A stretch of 64,000 nt of DNA from JACPTG01 sp964504135 (GCA_964504135.1 CAZDCW010000004.1:12838-76837), one strand, 5' to 3'; shown: positions 38,846 through 47,297, counted from the stretch's first letter. Translations and numbers: made by a program. The notes: generated by a model not told the origin, from the sequence alone.

Positions 38846-39378
38846 GGCCTGTCCCTGCTCTTCCTGATTATGTAAATGCCGTCCATGAATATGCGCCTGT
38901 CAAAGGAAGACCTCCTCGTTACCTGCTCCACAGAGGCTGCGAACTGAGATGCAGCGTCAATGTCCGGAGACTCAACAACAAGCTCCTGCCCCTCAACCTT
39001 GACTTTGATGCCTGGCAAAATCCTCAGCTTCCTCGGATGCTTCTCTCCAAAAAAATTCTTTATCTGAAGTTCCTGGCCTGACACTGCCACATTCATTGGA
39101 AAGTGTCCTGAGCAAATCTTCATCCTGTAAACGTGGCCTGAAAAAACCCCTGAAACCATGTTCCTCAAGTGCGCCTTGGATGTGCCAAGCATCGTTCCTA
39201 TCCGCTTCCCCTGCCCAGACCATTCCAGAACAACCTTACCAGGCTGGACAGACAGGCTTATACCTGGAGTTGCCATCGGCCTGCTGACCTCGCCATTAGG
39301 CCCCTTCACTGAAAGCACGCCGTCCTTATAGGAAGCGGTTACACCCTGCGGCAATTCAACCTGCTCAGACTTCGCCAT
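38842..39378 (-). CDS. rpl6: Ribosomal protein uL6
   Basis: A 178-residue protein: VELPQGVTASYKDGVLSVKGPNGEVSRPM, HLRNMVSGVFSGHVYRMKICSGHFP, and the terminal IFMDGIYIIRKSRDRP. ATG 39378 gives MAKSEQVELP; an upstream in-frame ATG at 39435 lies inside uS8 and is rejected. Overlaps eL32 by 4 nt. Confidence 0.95.
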   Translation of the reverse strand: MAKSEQVELPQGVTASYKDGVLSVKGPNGEVSRPMATPGISLSVQPGKVVLEWSGQGKRIGTMLGTSKAHLRNMVSGVFSGHVYRMKICSGHFPMNVAVSGQELQIKNFFGEKHPRKLRILPGIKVKVEGQELVVESPDIDAASQFAASVEQVTRRSSFDRRIFMDGIYIIRKSRDRP

Positions 39379-39382
39379 TTCA

Positions 39383-39778
39383 TCAGTAGCAGTACGAGAC
39401 CAGCTTACCTCCGTAACCCTGCCTCTTGGCGTCAAAATGTGTCATGAGGCCCTTGGGCGTTGAAACAATCAAAAGGCCAAAATCCTTTGCAGGAAGATAG
39501 ACTTTCTCAAACCTTTCATAACCTGCCTTGCCCACAGGAAACCTGGGGGTTATTACGCCGCACTTGTTAATTGAGCCAATAAGCGAGACAACAATCCTTC
39601 CTCCCCTGCTGTCTGCATGCCCATCAACATCGCCCACGTACCCATTATCCTTCATAATCTCAAAAACCCTCTTAATCGTCGATGATGACGGCCGAATCTC
39701 ACAGGAGTCCTTACCCGCCCTCTCGGCATTCAGCACCTTTGAAAGGGCATTTGAAAGCGTGTTGTTCAACATTTCCAT
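39383..39778 (-). CDS. rps8: Ribosomal protein uS8
   Basis: A 131-residue protein: NNTLSNALSKVLNAERAGKDSC at the start and the C-terminal YLPAKDFGLLIVSTPKGLMTHFDAKRQGYGGKLVSYCY, where STPKGLMTH is diagnostic. ATG 39778 begins just after the uS14 stop and follows aggtgt; the in-frame ATG at 39805 overlaps uS14. Confidence 0.94.
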   Translation of the reverse strand: MEMLNNTLSNALSKVLNAERAGKDSCEIRPSSSTIKRVFEIMKDNGYVGDVDGHADSRGGRIVVSLIGSINKCGVITPRFPVGKAGYERFEKVYLPAKDFGLLIVSTPKGLMTHFDAKRQGYGGKLVSYCY

Positions 39779-39782
39779 ACAC

Positions 39783-40013
39783 CTACGAATATTTCTTGAA
39801 GCCAACCTGAGTGGCTATCTCCCTGAAGCATCGCCTGCACACATGCAGGCCGTACTTGCTGATGTGGCCCCTTGTGTTCCAGCACCTTATGCATTTCTTC
39901 GTGAACTTCCCAAAGACCCGCTCCTTGGGCTTGTTATTCTTCATGTACCTGTTAAACTTCACAGAGTCATCCTTCAACTGCTTCAACATTTTACGATACG
40001 AGCTGACAGTCAA
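39783..40013 (-). CDS. rps14: Ribosomal protein uS14, zinc-binding type
   Basis: A 76-residue protein with CIRC and CRRC zinc ligands and the terminal FREIATQVGFKKYS. I choose TTG 40013, one base after the uL5 stop: ggagagg lies about 9 nt upstream and the extension TVSSYRKMLKQLKDDSVKFNRY is helical and basic. Starts at 39989 or 39944 (giving 68 or 53 residues) are possible. Confidence 0.85.
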   Translation of the reverse strand: MTVSSYRKMLKQLKDDSVKFNRYMKNNKPKERVFGKFTKKCIRCWNTRGHISKYGLHVCRRCFREIATQVGFKKYS

Positions 40014-40014
40014 C

Positions 40015-40530
40015 CTACTCAACCTCTCCAACGCCAACGTCAAAATTACTCTTCATAAAATCAACTGCCTCCTGCCTAGTAATCCGGTGCTTTGCAGGAA
40101 GCCTGCGGCTCATAACAGCCCGCCTTTTGACCCTATAGCCTGCCCTTTCCAAAGTCACAGTTGCCTGCAGGCCCATCACGCCTATCTCAGGATCGTACTT
40201 AACCCCTGGAATATCAATATACTCCGGAATCCCAAAGGCAATGTTTCCAAAATCGTCAAAGTTGGACTCCTTAAGCCTGTTGTCCCTGCCTGAAACAAGC
40301 CTGCCGAGCAGCTCCATGGCAGCAGCCTTCCTGACAGTGACCATGCATCCAATAGGAAGCCCAAGCCTCAAGCCCCAATTCGGAATCCGCTTTTTAGATT
40401 TCGTCTTGACAGGGACGCGGCCTGTCATGTTCCTCAACAGCTTAAGCCCCTTCTCCAGCTTGTCCTGCTCCTTTCCAGTCCCGATATTGAGAGTCAGCTT
40501 CCCAATCCTGATCTGCCTGATATCACTCAT
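40015..40530 (-). CDS. rpl5: Ribosomal protein uL5
   Basis: A 171-residue 5S rRNA-binding protein: IGKLTLNIGTGKEQDKLEKGLKLLRNMTGRVPVKTKSKKRIPNWGLRLGLPIGCMVTVR and PGVKYDPEIGVMGLQATVTLERAGYRVKRR. ATG 40530 overlaps the eS4 stop. Confidence 0.95.
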   Translation of the reverse strand: MSDIRQIRIGKLTLNIGTGKEQDKLEKGLKLLRNMTGRVPVKTKSKKRIPNWGLRLGLPIGCMVTVRKAAAMELLGRLVSGRDNRLKESNFDDFGNIAFGIPEYIDIPGVKYDPEIGVMGLQATVTLERAGYRVKRRAVMSRRLPAKHRITRQEAVDFMKSNFDVGVGEVE

Positions 40531-41213
40531 TGGACCACCCTGACAACTGGATGGTCGCGGCCCACAACAATCGCAAACCTCTTAAGGGTCTGGACTGACT
40601 CGCCCTCGACGCTAATCACCAGCCTGGCGCCTGAAAAATCCTCAACAACCCCCATCCTTCCAATATGCCTTCCACCTGCCATATAGGCCATCGCGCCCTT
40701 CTCAAGCTTTAGATGACTTATAATCTCCTGGGTGGGCAGCCTGATAAGAAGGCTGTCGCCTATCGAATAAGCAGAGCCAGATGGAACAACCCTTCCGTCG
40801 TGAAGCGAAGCCTGGATGCTTCCGCCGGCAACCACTGTCTTGCGCACAACAGAGCAAACCTTCAGCGAAGCCTCCTCTGCGGGAATGGGGACAAGAGCCA
40901 GCTGGCCACGCAGGTTTACAATCATCCTATAATACTCGCCGGTGTCAGGCAATGACAGGGTATCCATAAGGCCAACCTGGAATCTGGATTCTGTAATGGG
41001 CCTGTTATCAACAAGAACATTCTTGTTCCTTACAATCAGCCTTGCCTCCCTTGCAGATGAAGCCCTTCCGAGAACATCCCTAAGGATAACTGCCAAAGGC
41101 ATGGACATCCCAAACCTGTGGCTGCCTGGAAGAGGCCGGGCTATAAACCTGGAAGTCTTCCTGGCAACAGGCCAAGTCCTTGGCGTAGCAAGCCGCTTCA
41201 AGTGCTGCTTCAT
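40527..41213 (-). CDS. rps4e: Ribosomal protein eS4
   Basis: A 228-residue protein specific to archaea and eukaryotes: HLKRLATPRTWPVARKTSRFIARPLPGSHRF, an S4-like RNA-binding region (LTSARE-like SSAREARLIVRNKNVLVDNRPITESRFQVGLMD), and a KOW-like end (GGRHIGRMGVVEDF). Overlaps uL24 and uL5 by 4 nt. Confidence 0.94.
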   Translation of the reverse strand: MKQHLKRLATPRTWPVARKTSRFIARPLPGSHRFGMSMPLAVILRDVLGRASSAREARLIVRNKNVLVDNRPITESRFQVGLMDTLSLPDTGEYYRMIVNLRGQLALVPIPAEEASLKVCSVVRKTVVAGGSIQASLHDGRVVPSGSAYSIGDSLLIRLPTQEIISHLKLEKGAMAYMAGGRHIGRMGVVEDFSGARLVISVEGESVQTLKRFAIVVGRDHPVVRVVQ

Positions 41214-41575
41214 TTCATCCTCCTCTTGTCTGAAACATCAAGCTCTGTAATCATAACATTCGACGCGTCCACAGGATAGAAAGACTTTGAGCCATCATGC
41301 TTCTTCCTCTCCACGCCTGCAACGTAAACGCTTGAAATCCCTGTAAGCACTTTTTCAACCTTGCCAGCCCGGCCCCTGAACTGGCCCCTCATCACCTTAA
41401 CAGCATCGCCCTTCCGCACAGGCACAGACCTTTTCTTATGCCTCTCCCTCAGCTGATCTGAAAGGTGAGCTGAGACAAACCTCCTCTGCACATGCAAAGG
41501 GGCGTTGAACCTGAACTTCCTCTGCTTAGAAGGCTTCCTGCTTCCTGTCCAGCTAGATGAAAAAGAGGCTCTCAT
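41210..41575 (-). CDS. rpl24: Ribosomal protein uL24
   Basis: A 121-residue protein with the KOW motif VRKGDAVKVMRGQFRGRAGKVEKVL and the archaeal N-terminal KQRKFRFNAPLHVQRRFVSAHLS. It lies 4 nt after uL14. Confidence 0.95.
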   Translation of the reverse strand: MRASFSSSWTGSRKPSKQRKFRFNAPLHVQRRFVSAHLSDQLRERHKKRSVPVRKGDAVKVMRGQFRGRAGKVEKVLTGISSVYVAGVERKKHDGSKSFYPVDASNVMITELDVSDKRRMK

Positions 41576-41579
41576 GACA

Positions 41580-41981
41580 TCACACCATCATCCCTGCAAT
41601 CTTGGCAATCGCAGGCCACCTCTCGGCGACCTCCTTTGCGATAGGGCCCTTCAGCAATGTACCTTTTGGATTGCCCTTATCATCCTTAAGCACAACAGCA
41701 GCGTTATCCTCAAACTTCACCCTCATCCCATCAAGCCTCCTGAACTCCTTTGACTGCCTGACGATAACCGCGAACACAACCTGCTTCCTCATCTCAGGAT
41801 TGCCCTTCCTGACAGAAGCCAGGATAAGGTCGCCAATCCCGCAGGAAGGCTTGCGACCCTTCACAGTCTTCAGCCCCTTAACAGAGATAACCCTGATTAA
41901 TTTAGCGCCTGAATTGTCGCAAGTAGCAACAAGGCTCCCATGATTCAGCCCACGCGTAATCTTTGCCTTAATCGGTTGCAT
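41580..41981 (-). CDS. rpl14: Ribosomal protein uL14
   Basis: A 133-residue protein: ATCDNSGAKLIRVISVKG, CGIGDLILASVRKGNPEMRKQVVFAVIVRQ, and ALLKGPIAKEV-like GTLLKGPIAKEVAERWPAIAKIA. Its first 14 nt overlap the end of uS17. Confidence 0.96.
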   Translation of the reverse strand: MQPIKAKITRGLNHGSLVATCDNSGAKLIRVISVKGLKTVKGRKPSCGIGDLILASVRKGNPEMRKQVVFAVIVRQSKEFRRLDGMRVKFEDNAAVVLKDDKGNPKGTLLKGPIAKEVAERWPAIAKIAGMMV

Positions 41982-42276
41982 TCAACACCTTCTCCACAAT
42001 GACAAACTTCTTGGTCTTGCTCAGCGGACGGCACTCCATCACCCTGACCTTGTCCCCCTCCCTTGGAGAAATGCAGTCAGGGTTATGGACCTTCAGGGAA
42101 GTGTATCGCTTCTCGAACCTCTGGTATTTCCTGTCATACTCACGCCTCTCAAGGGAAAAAGAAGCTGTCTTCCTCATCCTCGCAGACACAATCTCGCCCT
42201 CAAAAGAGCGGCCCCTCAACTTAAGGGAGCCGTGCCTTGGACAGTTCACATCCCCACAATCGTTTTTTACATCCAT
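41968..42276 (-). CDS. rps17: Ribosomal protein uS17
   Basis: A 102-residue protein: CPRHGSLKLRGRSFEGEIVSARMRKTASFSLER, then YDRKYQRFEKRYTSLKVHNPDCISPREGDKVRVMECRPLSKTKKFVIVEKV. ATG 42276 follows the SUI1 stop by one base. In many archaea the RNase P subunit gene rnp1 (Rpp29) lies just ahead of this gene; it is absent here. Confidence 0.95.
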   Translation of the reverse strand: MDVKNDCGDVNCPRHGSLKLRGRSFEGEIVSARMRKTASFSLERREYDRKYQRFEKRYTSLKVHNPDCISPREGDKVRVMECRPLSKTKKFVIVEKVLNATD

Positions 42277-42277
42277 A

Positions 42278-42586
42278 TTAATCAGCGTCAATTGTCTCCG
42301 GACTGAAACCCATGGCCACAAGGCACCTTCTGACCTTGACCTTATGGTCACCCTGAAGCTCTATCTTGCCGTCCTTCACAGTCCCACCGCAGGCAAGCTC
42401 AGACTTAAGCTTCTTCGCGACCTCCCTGGTATCAATCTCCTTTTCATTCAAACCCTCCACAATGGTGCTCATCTTCCCAAACTTCTTGTTCTCCATGTAA
42501 ACGCGTATGCGCTGACTCTCCTTAGCTATGGTCTCACATACGCAAATAGGCTTCGGCAAACCGCAACGCGGGCAAATTTCGTTCAT
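42278..42586 (-). CDS. Translation initiation factor SUI1/eIF1 homologue
   Basis: A 102-residue protein. The SUI1 core is VEGLNEKEIDTREVAKKLKSELACGGTVKDGKIELQGDHKVKVRRCLVAMGF, with the conserved CGGT and QGDH motifs. The N-terminal CPRCGLPKPICVC is a zinc-binding knuckle. It aids start-codon selection on the small subunit. Coupled to uL29 by a 4-nt overlap. Confidence 0.93.
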   Translation of the reverse strand: MNEICPRCGLPKPICVCETIAKESQRIRVYMENKKFGKMSTIVEGLNEKEIDTREVAKKLKSELACGGTVKDGKIELQGDHKVKVRRCLVAMGFSPETIDAD

Positions 42587-42774
42587 CCTTTTTTCTCCTT
42601 CCTCCTTGTAAGTATAACAGCGATGGCCCGCTTAAGCTGACGCATCTGGCCAGGGCTTTTGGGAGCCGTCCCGGTAGCTATCTGGGCGCCAGCCACCATG
42701 AGCTCCTTCCTGAGCTCAGGCAGCTTTGACTCCGCTTCCTCCTTCGACATCCTTTTCAGTTCCTTCCTTTTCAT
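42583..42774 (-). CDS. rpl29: Ribosomal protein uL29
   Basis: A 63-residue helical protein: MSKEEAESKLPELRKELMVAGAQIATGTAPKSPGQMRQLKRAIAVILTRRKE. ATG 42774 is chosen over 42786. It starts inside the 3' end of uS3. Confidence 0.92.
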   Translation of the reverse strand: MKRKELKRMSKEEAESKLPELRKELMVAGAQIATGTAPKSPGQMRQLKRAIAVILTRRKEKKG

Positions 42775-43377
42775 CAACAGCCTCACTAACTACAATCTTC
42801 TCCTCAAGCACCTCAACGCTGTCAGGAAGCACGATACCCGGGGGCATTATGCTGACCTTTATGCCGATGATGCCTGACTTCAACTTTGCAGTGCAATAAG
42901 CCTTCCTCACCTGCTCAACAGCAACGTCCCCGCATTTCTTTATGTAGCCTGCATAAACCCTCCATGAGCGGCCACGCGCGCTGGGCACCTTTCCCGAGAG
43001 CTTTATCTCAATCCCGATTGCGCCTGAAGCGAGGGCATCCTCCATAGACTTGTGCATAATTCCCTTGAACCTCTTGGAGCCGAACTTCTCAAGNNNNNNN
43101 NNNGGGCATCAAGGTTAGGGCTCTCCACCTCGCTCAGCTCAATCTGGGGGTTCTCCAGCTTAAACCTCTTTTTCAAAATCTTCGTGAGCTTGCTTATGTT
43201 CTGGCCCTTCCTGCCCACCACGAGCCCGGGCTTTGAAGTGAAGACTATAATCTTTTCCCCAAGGGGCGTCCTTATCATTGTAGCGTGGCTCAGGCCGACA
43301 TTCCTGAGGTTCTCGCTGATGACCTCCTGAATCCTGTACTCCTTCATCTTCTGCGAAACGAACTCGCGCTCAATCAC
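42716..43377 (-). CDS. rps3: Ribosomal protein uS3 (interrupted by an assembly gap)
   Basis: The N-terminal part has the KH motif (PLGEKIIVFTSKPGLVVGRKGQNISKLTKIL), and the C-terminal part MEDALASGAIGIEIKLSGKVPSARGRSWRVYAGYIKKCG continues in another frame after ten Ns (43094-43103). The change of frame is explained by the arbitrary gap length, not by mutation. Starts at GTG 43377, overlapping the uL22 stop (GTGA). The acidic tail (EKEGTEKDVEGGSG) overlaps uL29. Confidence 0.9.
43094..43103. other. Assembly gap (10 N) in uS3
   Basis: Ten Ns of placeholder length within uS3. The frame on the two sides differs, so the true gap length is not 10 modulo 3. Confidence 0.99.
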
Positions 43378-43802
43378 TTGCCCTCACCAACCAAAACCTC
43401 AACATGAGTCCTCTTCATAAGCCGCCTCCTCTTGCGGCCATAATGATAAGCCTTTGAACCCCTGTTAGCGGCAATATGGACAATCGCAAGCTTTCCTGAA
43501 TCAAGGCCCATGTTCCTCGCATTCGCCTCAGCGCTCCTGATAATCCGCATAATCTCTGAGGCAGTCTTCATCGGAAACCTTCCAGGGCCAAGGGAGCCGC
43601 TGCGATGACCGGTGCCGCCCCTGTTAAACCTCCTGAAAGGCACAGCAGACTTTCCGCCAGCCACGCTTCCAAGATACGCGACAGCGGCTGAAACAGGCTT
43701 GCCCCTGACAAAATCACATACCTCCACAGCCTGCTTGAATGAAATTCCAAGCCCGAGGCCACGGGCCCTGGCAACCTTTCCACCTTCTGCATTATTTTCC
43801 AT
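43374..43802 (-). CDS. rpl22: Ribosomal protein uL22
   Basis: A 142-residue protein: ISFKQAVEVCDFVRGKPVSAAVAYLGSV, then RSGSLGPGRFPMKTASEIMRIIRSAEANARNMGLD and the C-terminal HIAANRGSKAYHYGRKRRRLMKRTHVEVLV. ATG 43802 is used; GTG 43808 overlapping the uS19 stop is an alternative. Confidence 0.95.
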   Translation of the reverse strand: MENNAEGGKVARARGLGLGISFKQAVEVCDFVRGKPVSAAVAYLGSVAGGKSAVPFRRFNRGGTGHRSGSLGPGRFPMKTASEIMRIIRSAEANARNMGLDSGKLAIVHIAANRGSKAYHYGRKRRRLMKRTHVEVLVGEGK

Positions 43803-43804
43803 AA

Positions 43805-44188
43805 TCACTTCACCGACAGGCTCGCACTGCTCCTTGTCGCGCCGATTCCAGGCGCATGATGCGAAACCTTCTTTCTCGTGGCAACGAACTCGCCCAGGTA
43901 ATGCCCAAGCATCTCAGGCACAACGGCAACCAGTACAAATTCCTTTCCGTTATGAACAAAAATTGACTTGTTGACCATCTCAGGCAGGACAACCATGTCC
44001 CTGCAGTGAGTCCTGATTTTAGGCCTGCCCTCCCTGACCTTCTTCAAAACCACCTTCTGCTCGTCACTGAAGCCGCGCCTGACGCTCCTTGCCTGCCTTG
44101 AGGGCAAAAGCTGGGCAAACTCCTTATGGCTCATTGACGCAAGCTCAGCCAATCCCTTTCCGCGATAAGTAAACTCCTTCTTAGCCAT
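43805..44188 (-). CDS. rps19: Ribosomal protein uS19
   Basis: A 127-residue protein: FTYRGKGLAELASMSHKEFAQLLPSRQARSVRRG, then RTHCRDMVVLPEMVNKSIFVHNGKEFVLVAVVPEMLGHYLGEFVATRKKVSHHAPGIGATRSS. ATG 44188 follows ggaagtgag; GTG 44194 would add two residues. Confidence 0.96.
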   Translation of the reverse strand: MAKKEFTYRGKGLAELASMSHKEFAQLLPSRQARSVRRGFSDEQKVVLKKVREGRPKIRTHCRDMVVLPEMVNKSIFVHNGKEFVLVAVVPEMLGHYLGEFVATRKKVSHHAPGIGATRSSASLSVK

Positions 44189-44194
44189 ATGCAC

Positions 44195-44902
44195 TCACTT
44201 CCTGCCAGTCCTCCTTGGCCTTATAAGGCCGACCTTCGCACCTGGCGGCGCGTTCTTCCTCGCAATAGTAACCTTGCCCTTCTTTGAAGTCCTTGAGCCG
44301 CCGAACGGGTGGTCAACGGCGTTCATTGCAAGCGCGCTCACCCTCGGGTAAAGCCTGTTCCTTACATTCATCCTATGCCACTTCCTCCCAGCCTTAAGGA
44401 ATGGCTTCTCAGTCCTTCCAGAGCCTGCAACAACGCCAACAGAAGCCCTGCAGTCAGGATTAAAATCCCGAATCTTGCTGGAAGGCAGCATAACCTGAAC
44501 CATCCCACCCCTCTTTGAAGTGACCTTCGCAAAAGTCCCTGAAGACCTGACAAACTTTCCGCCGTCACCAGGCTGGCTCTCAAGATTAAAAACCATGGTG
44601 CCCTCAGGAATATTCTTAAGAGCAAGGATATTGCCCTCCCTGGCGGCAACAGACTCGCCATGCTCAACAACATCGCCTGTCTTAAGGCCATGCGGGGCAA
44701 TAAGCAACGACTCCTCAAGGCCAAACAACACCTTTGCAACAGGAGCAGTGTGGCCAGCTGAATGCAGTATGTCAACAACCCTGCCAACCTCAACAGACAA
44801 GGGAATTGCCCTGTACCGCACATCGCCGATAAACCTGAAGCTCGGCGAACTATAAGTAAGCGAACCCTTTCCCCGCTTCTGCTGAGTGAGATTCTTACCC
44901 AT
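44195..44902 (-). CDS. rpl2: Ribosomal protein uL2
   Basis: A 235-residue protein: GSLTYSSPSFRFIGDVRYR, GLKTGDVVEHGESVAAREGNILALKNIPEGTMVFNLE, and the peptidyl-transferase-near MNAVDHPFGGSRTSKKGKVTIARKNAPPGAKVGLI. The conserved His of VDHPFGG is present. Confidence 0.97.
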   Translation of the reverse strand: MGKNLTQQKRGKGSLTYSSPSFRFIGDVRYRAIPLSVEVGRVVDILHSAGHTAPVAKVLFGLEESLLIAPHGLKTGDVVEHGESVAAREGNILALKNIPEGTMVFNLESQPGDGGKFVRSSGTFAKVTSKRGGMVQVMLPSSKIRDFNPDCRASVGVVAGSGRTEKPFLKAGRKWHRMNVRNRLYPRVSALAMNAVDHPFGGSRTSKKGKVTIARKNAPPGAKVGLIRPRRTGRK

Positions 44903-44903
44903 A

Positions 44904-45164
44904 TCACATCAGCCCCAGCTGGGTGGCCACCTCAATAGCAGGCGAGCCAGCGGCAAGCCTCACATACGCCCTTTTCCTGCCTGAAGCGCCTATCATCGTC
45001 GAAACCCTATCAACCTTAACCTTGAACATCTTCTCAATAGCTTCCTTAATCTCCTGCTTTGAGGCTGACCTGTCAACCAAAAACACCAGCTTATTCTCAG
45101 ACTCCATAAGCCTGATGCCCTTCTCAGTGGACAGAGGATACTTCGCAACCTTGAAAGGCTCCAT
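44904..45164 (-). CDS. rpl23: Ribosomal protein uL23
   Basis: An 86-residue protein: VAKYPLSTEKGIRLMESENKLVFLVDRSASKQEIKEAIEKMFKVKVDRVSTMIGASGRKRAYVRL. ATG 45164 lies two bases after the uL4 stop (45166). It is the exit-site docking protein for SRP and other factors. Confidence 0.95.
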   Translation of the reverse strand: MEPFKVAKYPLSTEKGIRLMESENKLVFLVDRSASKQEIKEAIEKMFKVKVDRVSTMIGASGRKRAYVRLAAGSPAIEVATQLGLM

Positions 45165-45165
45165 C

Positions 45166-45972
45166 CTAGCCAAAAAGGCCCTCCTTTCCAATCCTCGCCA
45201 TAGCGCCATCTGTAAAAACAGCCATCCTTCCAGGACTCGCACCAGGCGCAAGCAGCTCAGCGTTAAGCATGCTGACCTCAACAATATCAACACCAAGATT
45301 CCTGGCTGATTTCATAAGGCTGCATTTTTTTGAAACAACAAGCAACGGGCCTGTTTTCCTAACGTACTTGCGGCCCCTCATCCTGCCCTTGCCTGCCCTT
45401 ATAGACCTTTCATGAGCCCTCTCAAGCTCGCCTGAAAATCCAAGCGCCAGCAACGCCTTGTGAACATCTTTCGTTCTGGAAATATCCTCAAACTGGCCAG
45501 CCAAAACAAAGGGATAAGTGTCAGGAGGCATGTGGCCCCTGGCTGTGACCAAGTCCCTGCTCAGGGTTGCGGCAAGCGCAGACCTAATAGCCTTCCTGTT
45601 CTCCTTCCTGTTAATCTTAACAGCCCAAACCTTCTCAGCTTTAGGAGGATGAGCCCTCCTGCCGCCCACAGTGCCTGGGGCAAACGCGCCCTGCCACACA
45701 AACCTGCGGCCGCGCCTGCTCATAGTCTTCCTCGGAACCCTTGAAATGCCCATCCCGTAAGAGCCCTTATAATTCCTCCTCCTGCGCGAGAGCTTCGCAG
45801 ACTGCCTCTTTCCAGCGCCAGGCGACGCGCCATAAGGCTGCCTCCTGTTCGCCTGGATTGCCAAAACAGCCCTCCTGATGAGGCCAGAGTCAACCACCTC
45901 GCTAAACTGGGCTGGCAAGTCAGCGAATCCTGACTTAGAGTTATCCGCGCCAATTATAGGAAGTTTCATCAT
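45166..45972 (-). CDS. rpl4: Ribosomal protein uL4
   Basis: A 268-residue protein. Tunnel loop region RQPYGASPGAGKRQSAKLSRRRRNYKGSYGMGISRVPRKTMSRRGRRFVWQGAFAPGTVGGRRAHPPKAEKVWAVKINRKENRKAI is intact; the end LNAELLAPGASPGRMAVFTDGAMARIG is typical. ATG overlaps the uL3 stop. Confidence 0.96.
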   Translation of the reverse strand: MMKLPIIGADNSKSGFADLPAQFSEVVDSGLIRRAVLAIQANRRQPYGASPGAGKRQSAKLSRRRRNYKGSYGMGISRVPRKTMSRRGRRFVWQGAFAPGTVGGRRAHPPKAEKVWAVKINRKENRKAIRSALAATLSRDLVTARGHMPPDTYPFVLAGQFEDISRTKDVHKALLALGFSGELERAHERSIRAGKGRMRGRKYVRKTGPLLVVSKKCSLMKSARNLGVDIVEVSMLNAELLAPGASPGRMAVFTDGAMARIGKEGLFG

Positions 45973-46958
45973 ACGCCCTGCTTTGAGGCCATGCTGACAT
46001 AATTAATCTGGGGAGCGTGCTCAGGCACAAGATGATTGCGCCTCTTTGCAACCACCAGCCTGATAAGCCTCTTCCTCGCGCCGCCCACAGAGCCCTTCAA
46101 CAGCAAATAAGAGCCCTTAACAACGCCATAACTCAAAAAGCCGCCCTTGGCATTTATAGACTTCGCATCATCAGAAACCCTGATTATCCACTTATTCCTC
46201 TCCCTCCTGTTATGAAAGCCCATCTGGCCAGCATGCGCAACAGTCCAGCTCCTGTTCCCAGTCCACGGGCCGACGTTCGCAGGGCCGCGCCTTCCCTTCT
46301 CAGACTTGTGCGGCCTCAAATCCACGCCAAACCTCTTGACAGGCCCCTGAAAGCCCTTGCCCTTTGTAACCGAATAGACGTCAACCTGCTGGCCCTCCTT
46401 AAGCACGTCCTGAACCCTGACATCGCGGCCAAGAAGCTGCTTAGCGCAGGAGAACTGATCAGCGACACTCCCCCCAATTGCCAACTCGAAAAGCTCAGGC
46501 TTGCTCTTCCCAATCCCAGCCAGCCCAGGCTGAGTATAGGCATTGACGCGAACCTCGCTAAACTCGGCAAGCCGCGGCTCAAACTCTGCGAGCCTGGAGC
46601 CATCAGCAGACTTCGGAACATTTGTCTTTCTCTTAAGAGAATCGTCAGCCTTCGCGAACACCTCAGAAACCAGCTTCAGCCCATAATGACTTGCCTTATA
46701 AAACCGGACAGAAGCAACCTTCAAAGGAGGAACTTCCAAAACAGTGACAGGAATGAAAATCTCAGTTCCCTTAGTGCCTGAAGCAGCCCTGTTGTCAACA
46801 GCCATCACATGCGTCATGCCCACCTTATACCCTGCAAAGCCCAGAAGCTTAGGCTCTGAAACCTTAGGGAAATGCCTAACCCTGCTGTAAGGCCTGGCTG
46901 CCTTCTTCCTCGGCCAAAAAGCCAGGCTTCCATGTCTCGGATATCTAGTTGTTGCCAT
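45969..46958 (-). CDS. rpl3: Ribosomal protein uL3
   Basis: A 329-residue archaeal uL3, first gene of the leftward ribosomal operon: RHGSLAFWPRKKAARPYSRVRHF, KGKGFQGPVKRFGVDLRPHKSEKGRRGPANVGPWTG, AHAGQMGFHNRRERNKWI. ATG 46958 is preferred to 46979 by family alignment. A leader of about 120 nt precedes it. Confidence 0.96.
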   Translation of the reverse strand: MATTRYPRHGSLAFWPRKKAARPYSRVRHFPKVSEPKLLGFAGYKVGMTHVMAVDNRAASGTKGTEIFIPVTVLEVPPLKVASVRFYKASHYGLKLVSEVFAKADDSLKRKTNVPKSADGSRLAEFEPRLAEFSEVRVNAYTQPGLAGIGKSKPELFELAIGGSVADQFSCAKQLLGRDVRVQDVLKEGQQVDVYSVTKGKGFQGPVKRFGVDLRPHKSEKGRRGPANVGPWTGNRSWTVAHAGQMGFHNRRERNKWIIRVSDDAKSINAKGGFLSYGVVKGSYLLLKGSVGGARKRLIRLVVAKRRNHLVPEHAPQINYVSMASKQGV

Positions 46959-47297
46959 ACAATAACCTAACGCCTTCAATGCAACAAGCCTTTACATAGG
47001 ACCCTTTGCCAGAACAAGGCAAGCGCCACTGCTGAAAAGATCCTTTTTCAGGCTCACAGCCAGCATAACAGCCTGTTATGCGGCAGAAGCGGGAAACCCA
47101 CGGTATTTATAAAGATTGTCCTTTGGAAAATGTGTAGGGCAGTAAAGTTTTAGCCCAGCCAAGAGAGGTTGTGCCATAAGGACGTGAGCATATTGGCAGT
47201 CTCTATTCTGTCAGGTTTTTTCTGTCCCAACCTCCTAGTGCACGTAAGGTTTATATAGGTAAGTTACATTTAGTAACAATGTGTAACGGGTGTAGAA
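46959..47297. promoter_or_regulatory. Intergenic region: ribosomal operon leader and promoter of the RHH gene
   Basis: No gene of useful size is seen. A palindromic TATA box TTTATAAA lies at 47106-47113. Read leftward, it would start a transcript near 47082, exactly at a perfect hairpin GCATAACA-GCC-TGTTATGC (47063-47081), leaving a ~120-nt leader before uL3. On the right, ggtttatatagg at 47268-47279 lies about 25 nt before ATG 47298 of the small RHH gene. The border between host-like and AT-rich sequence is in this segment. Confidence 0.55.

Noticed and set aside
43003..43377. Apparent frameshift splitting uS3
   Set aside because: The change of frame occurs at the 10-N gap, so it is an artefact of arbitrary gap length and not a broken gene.
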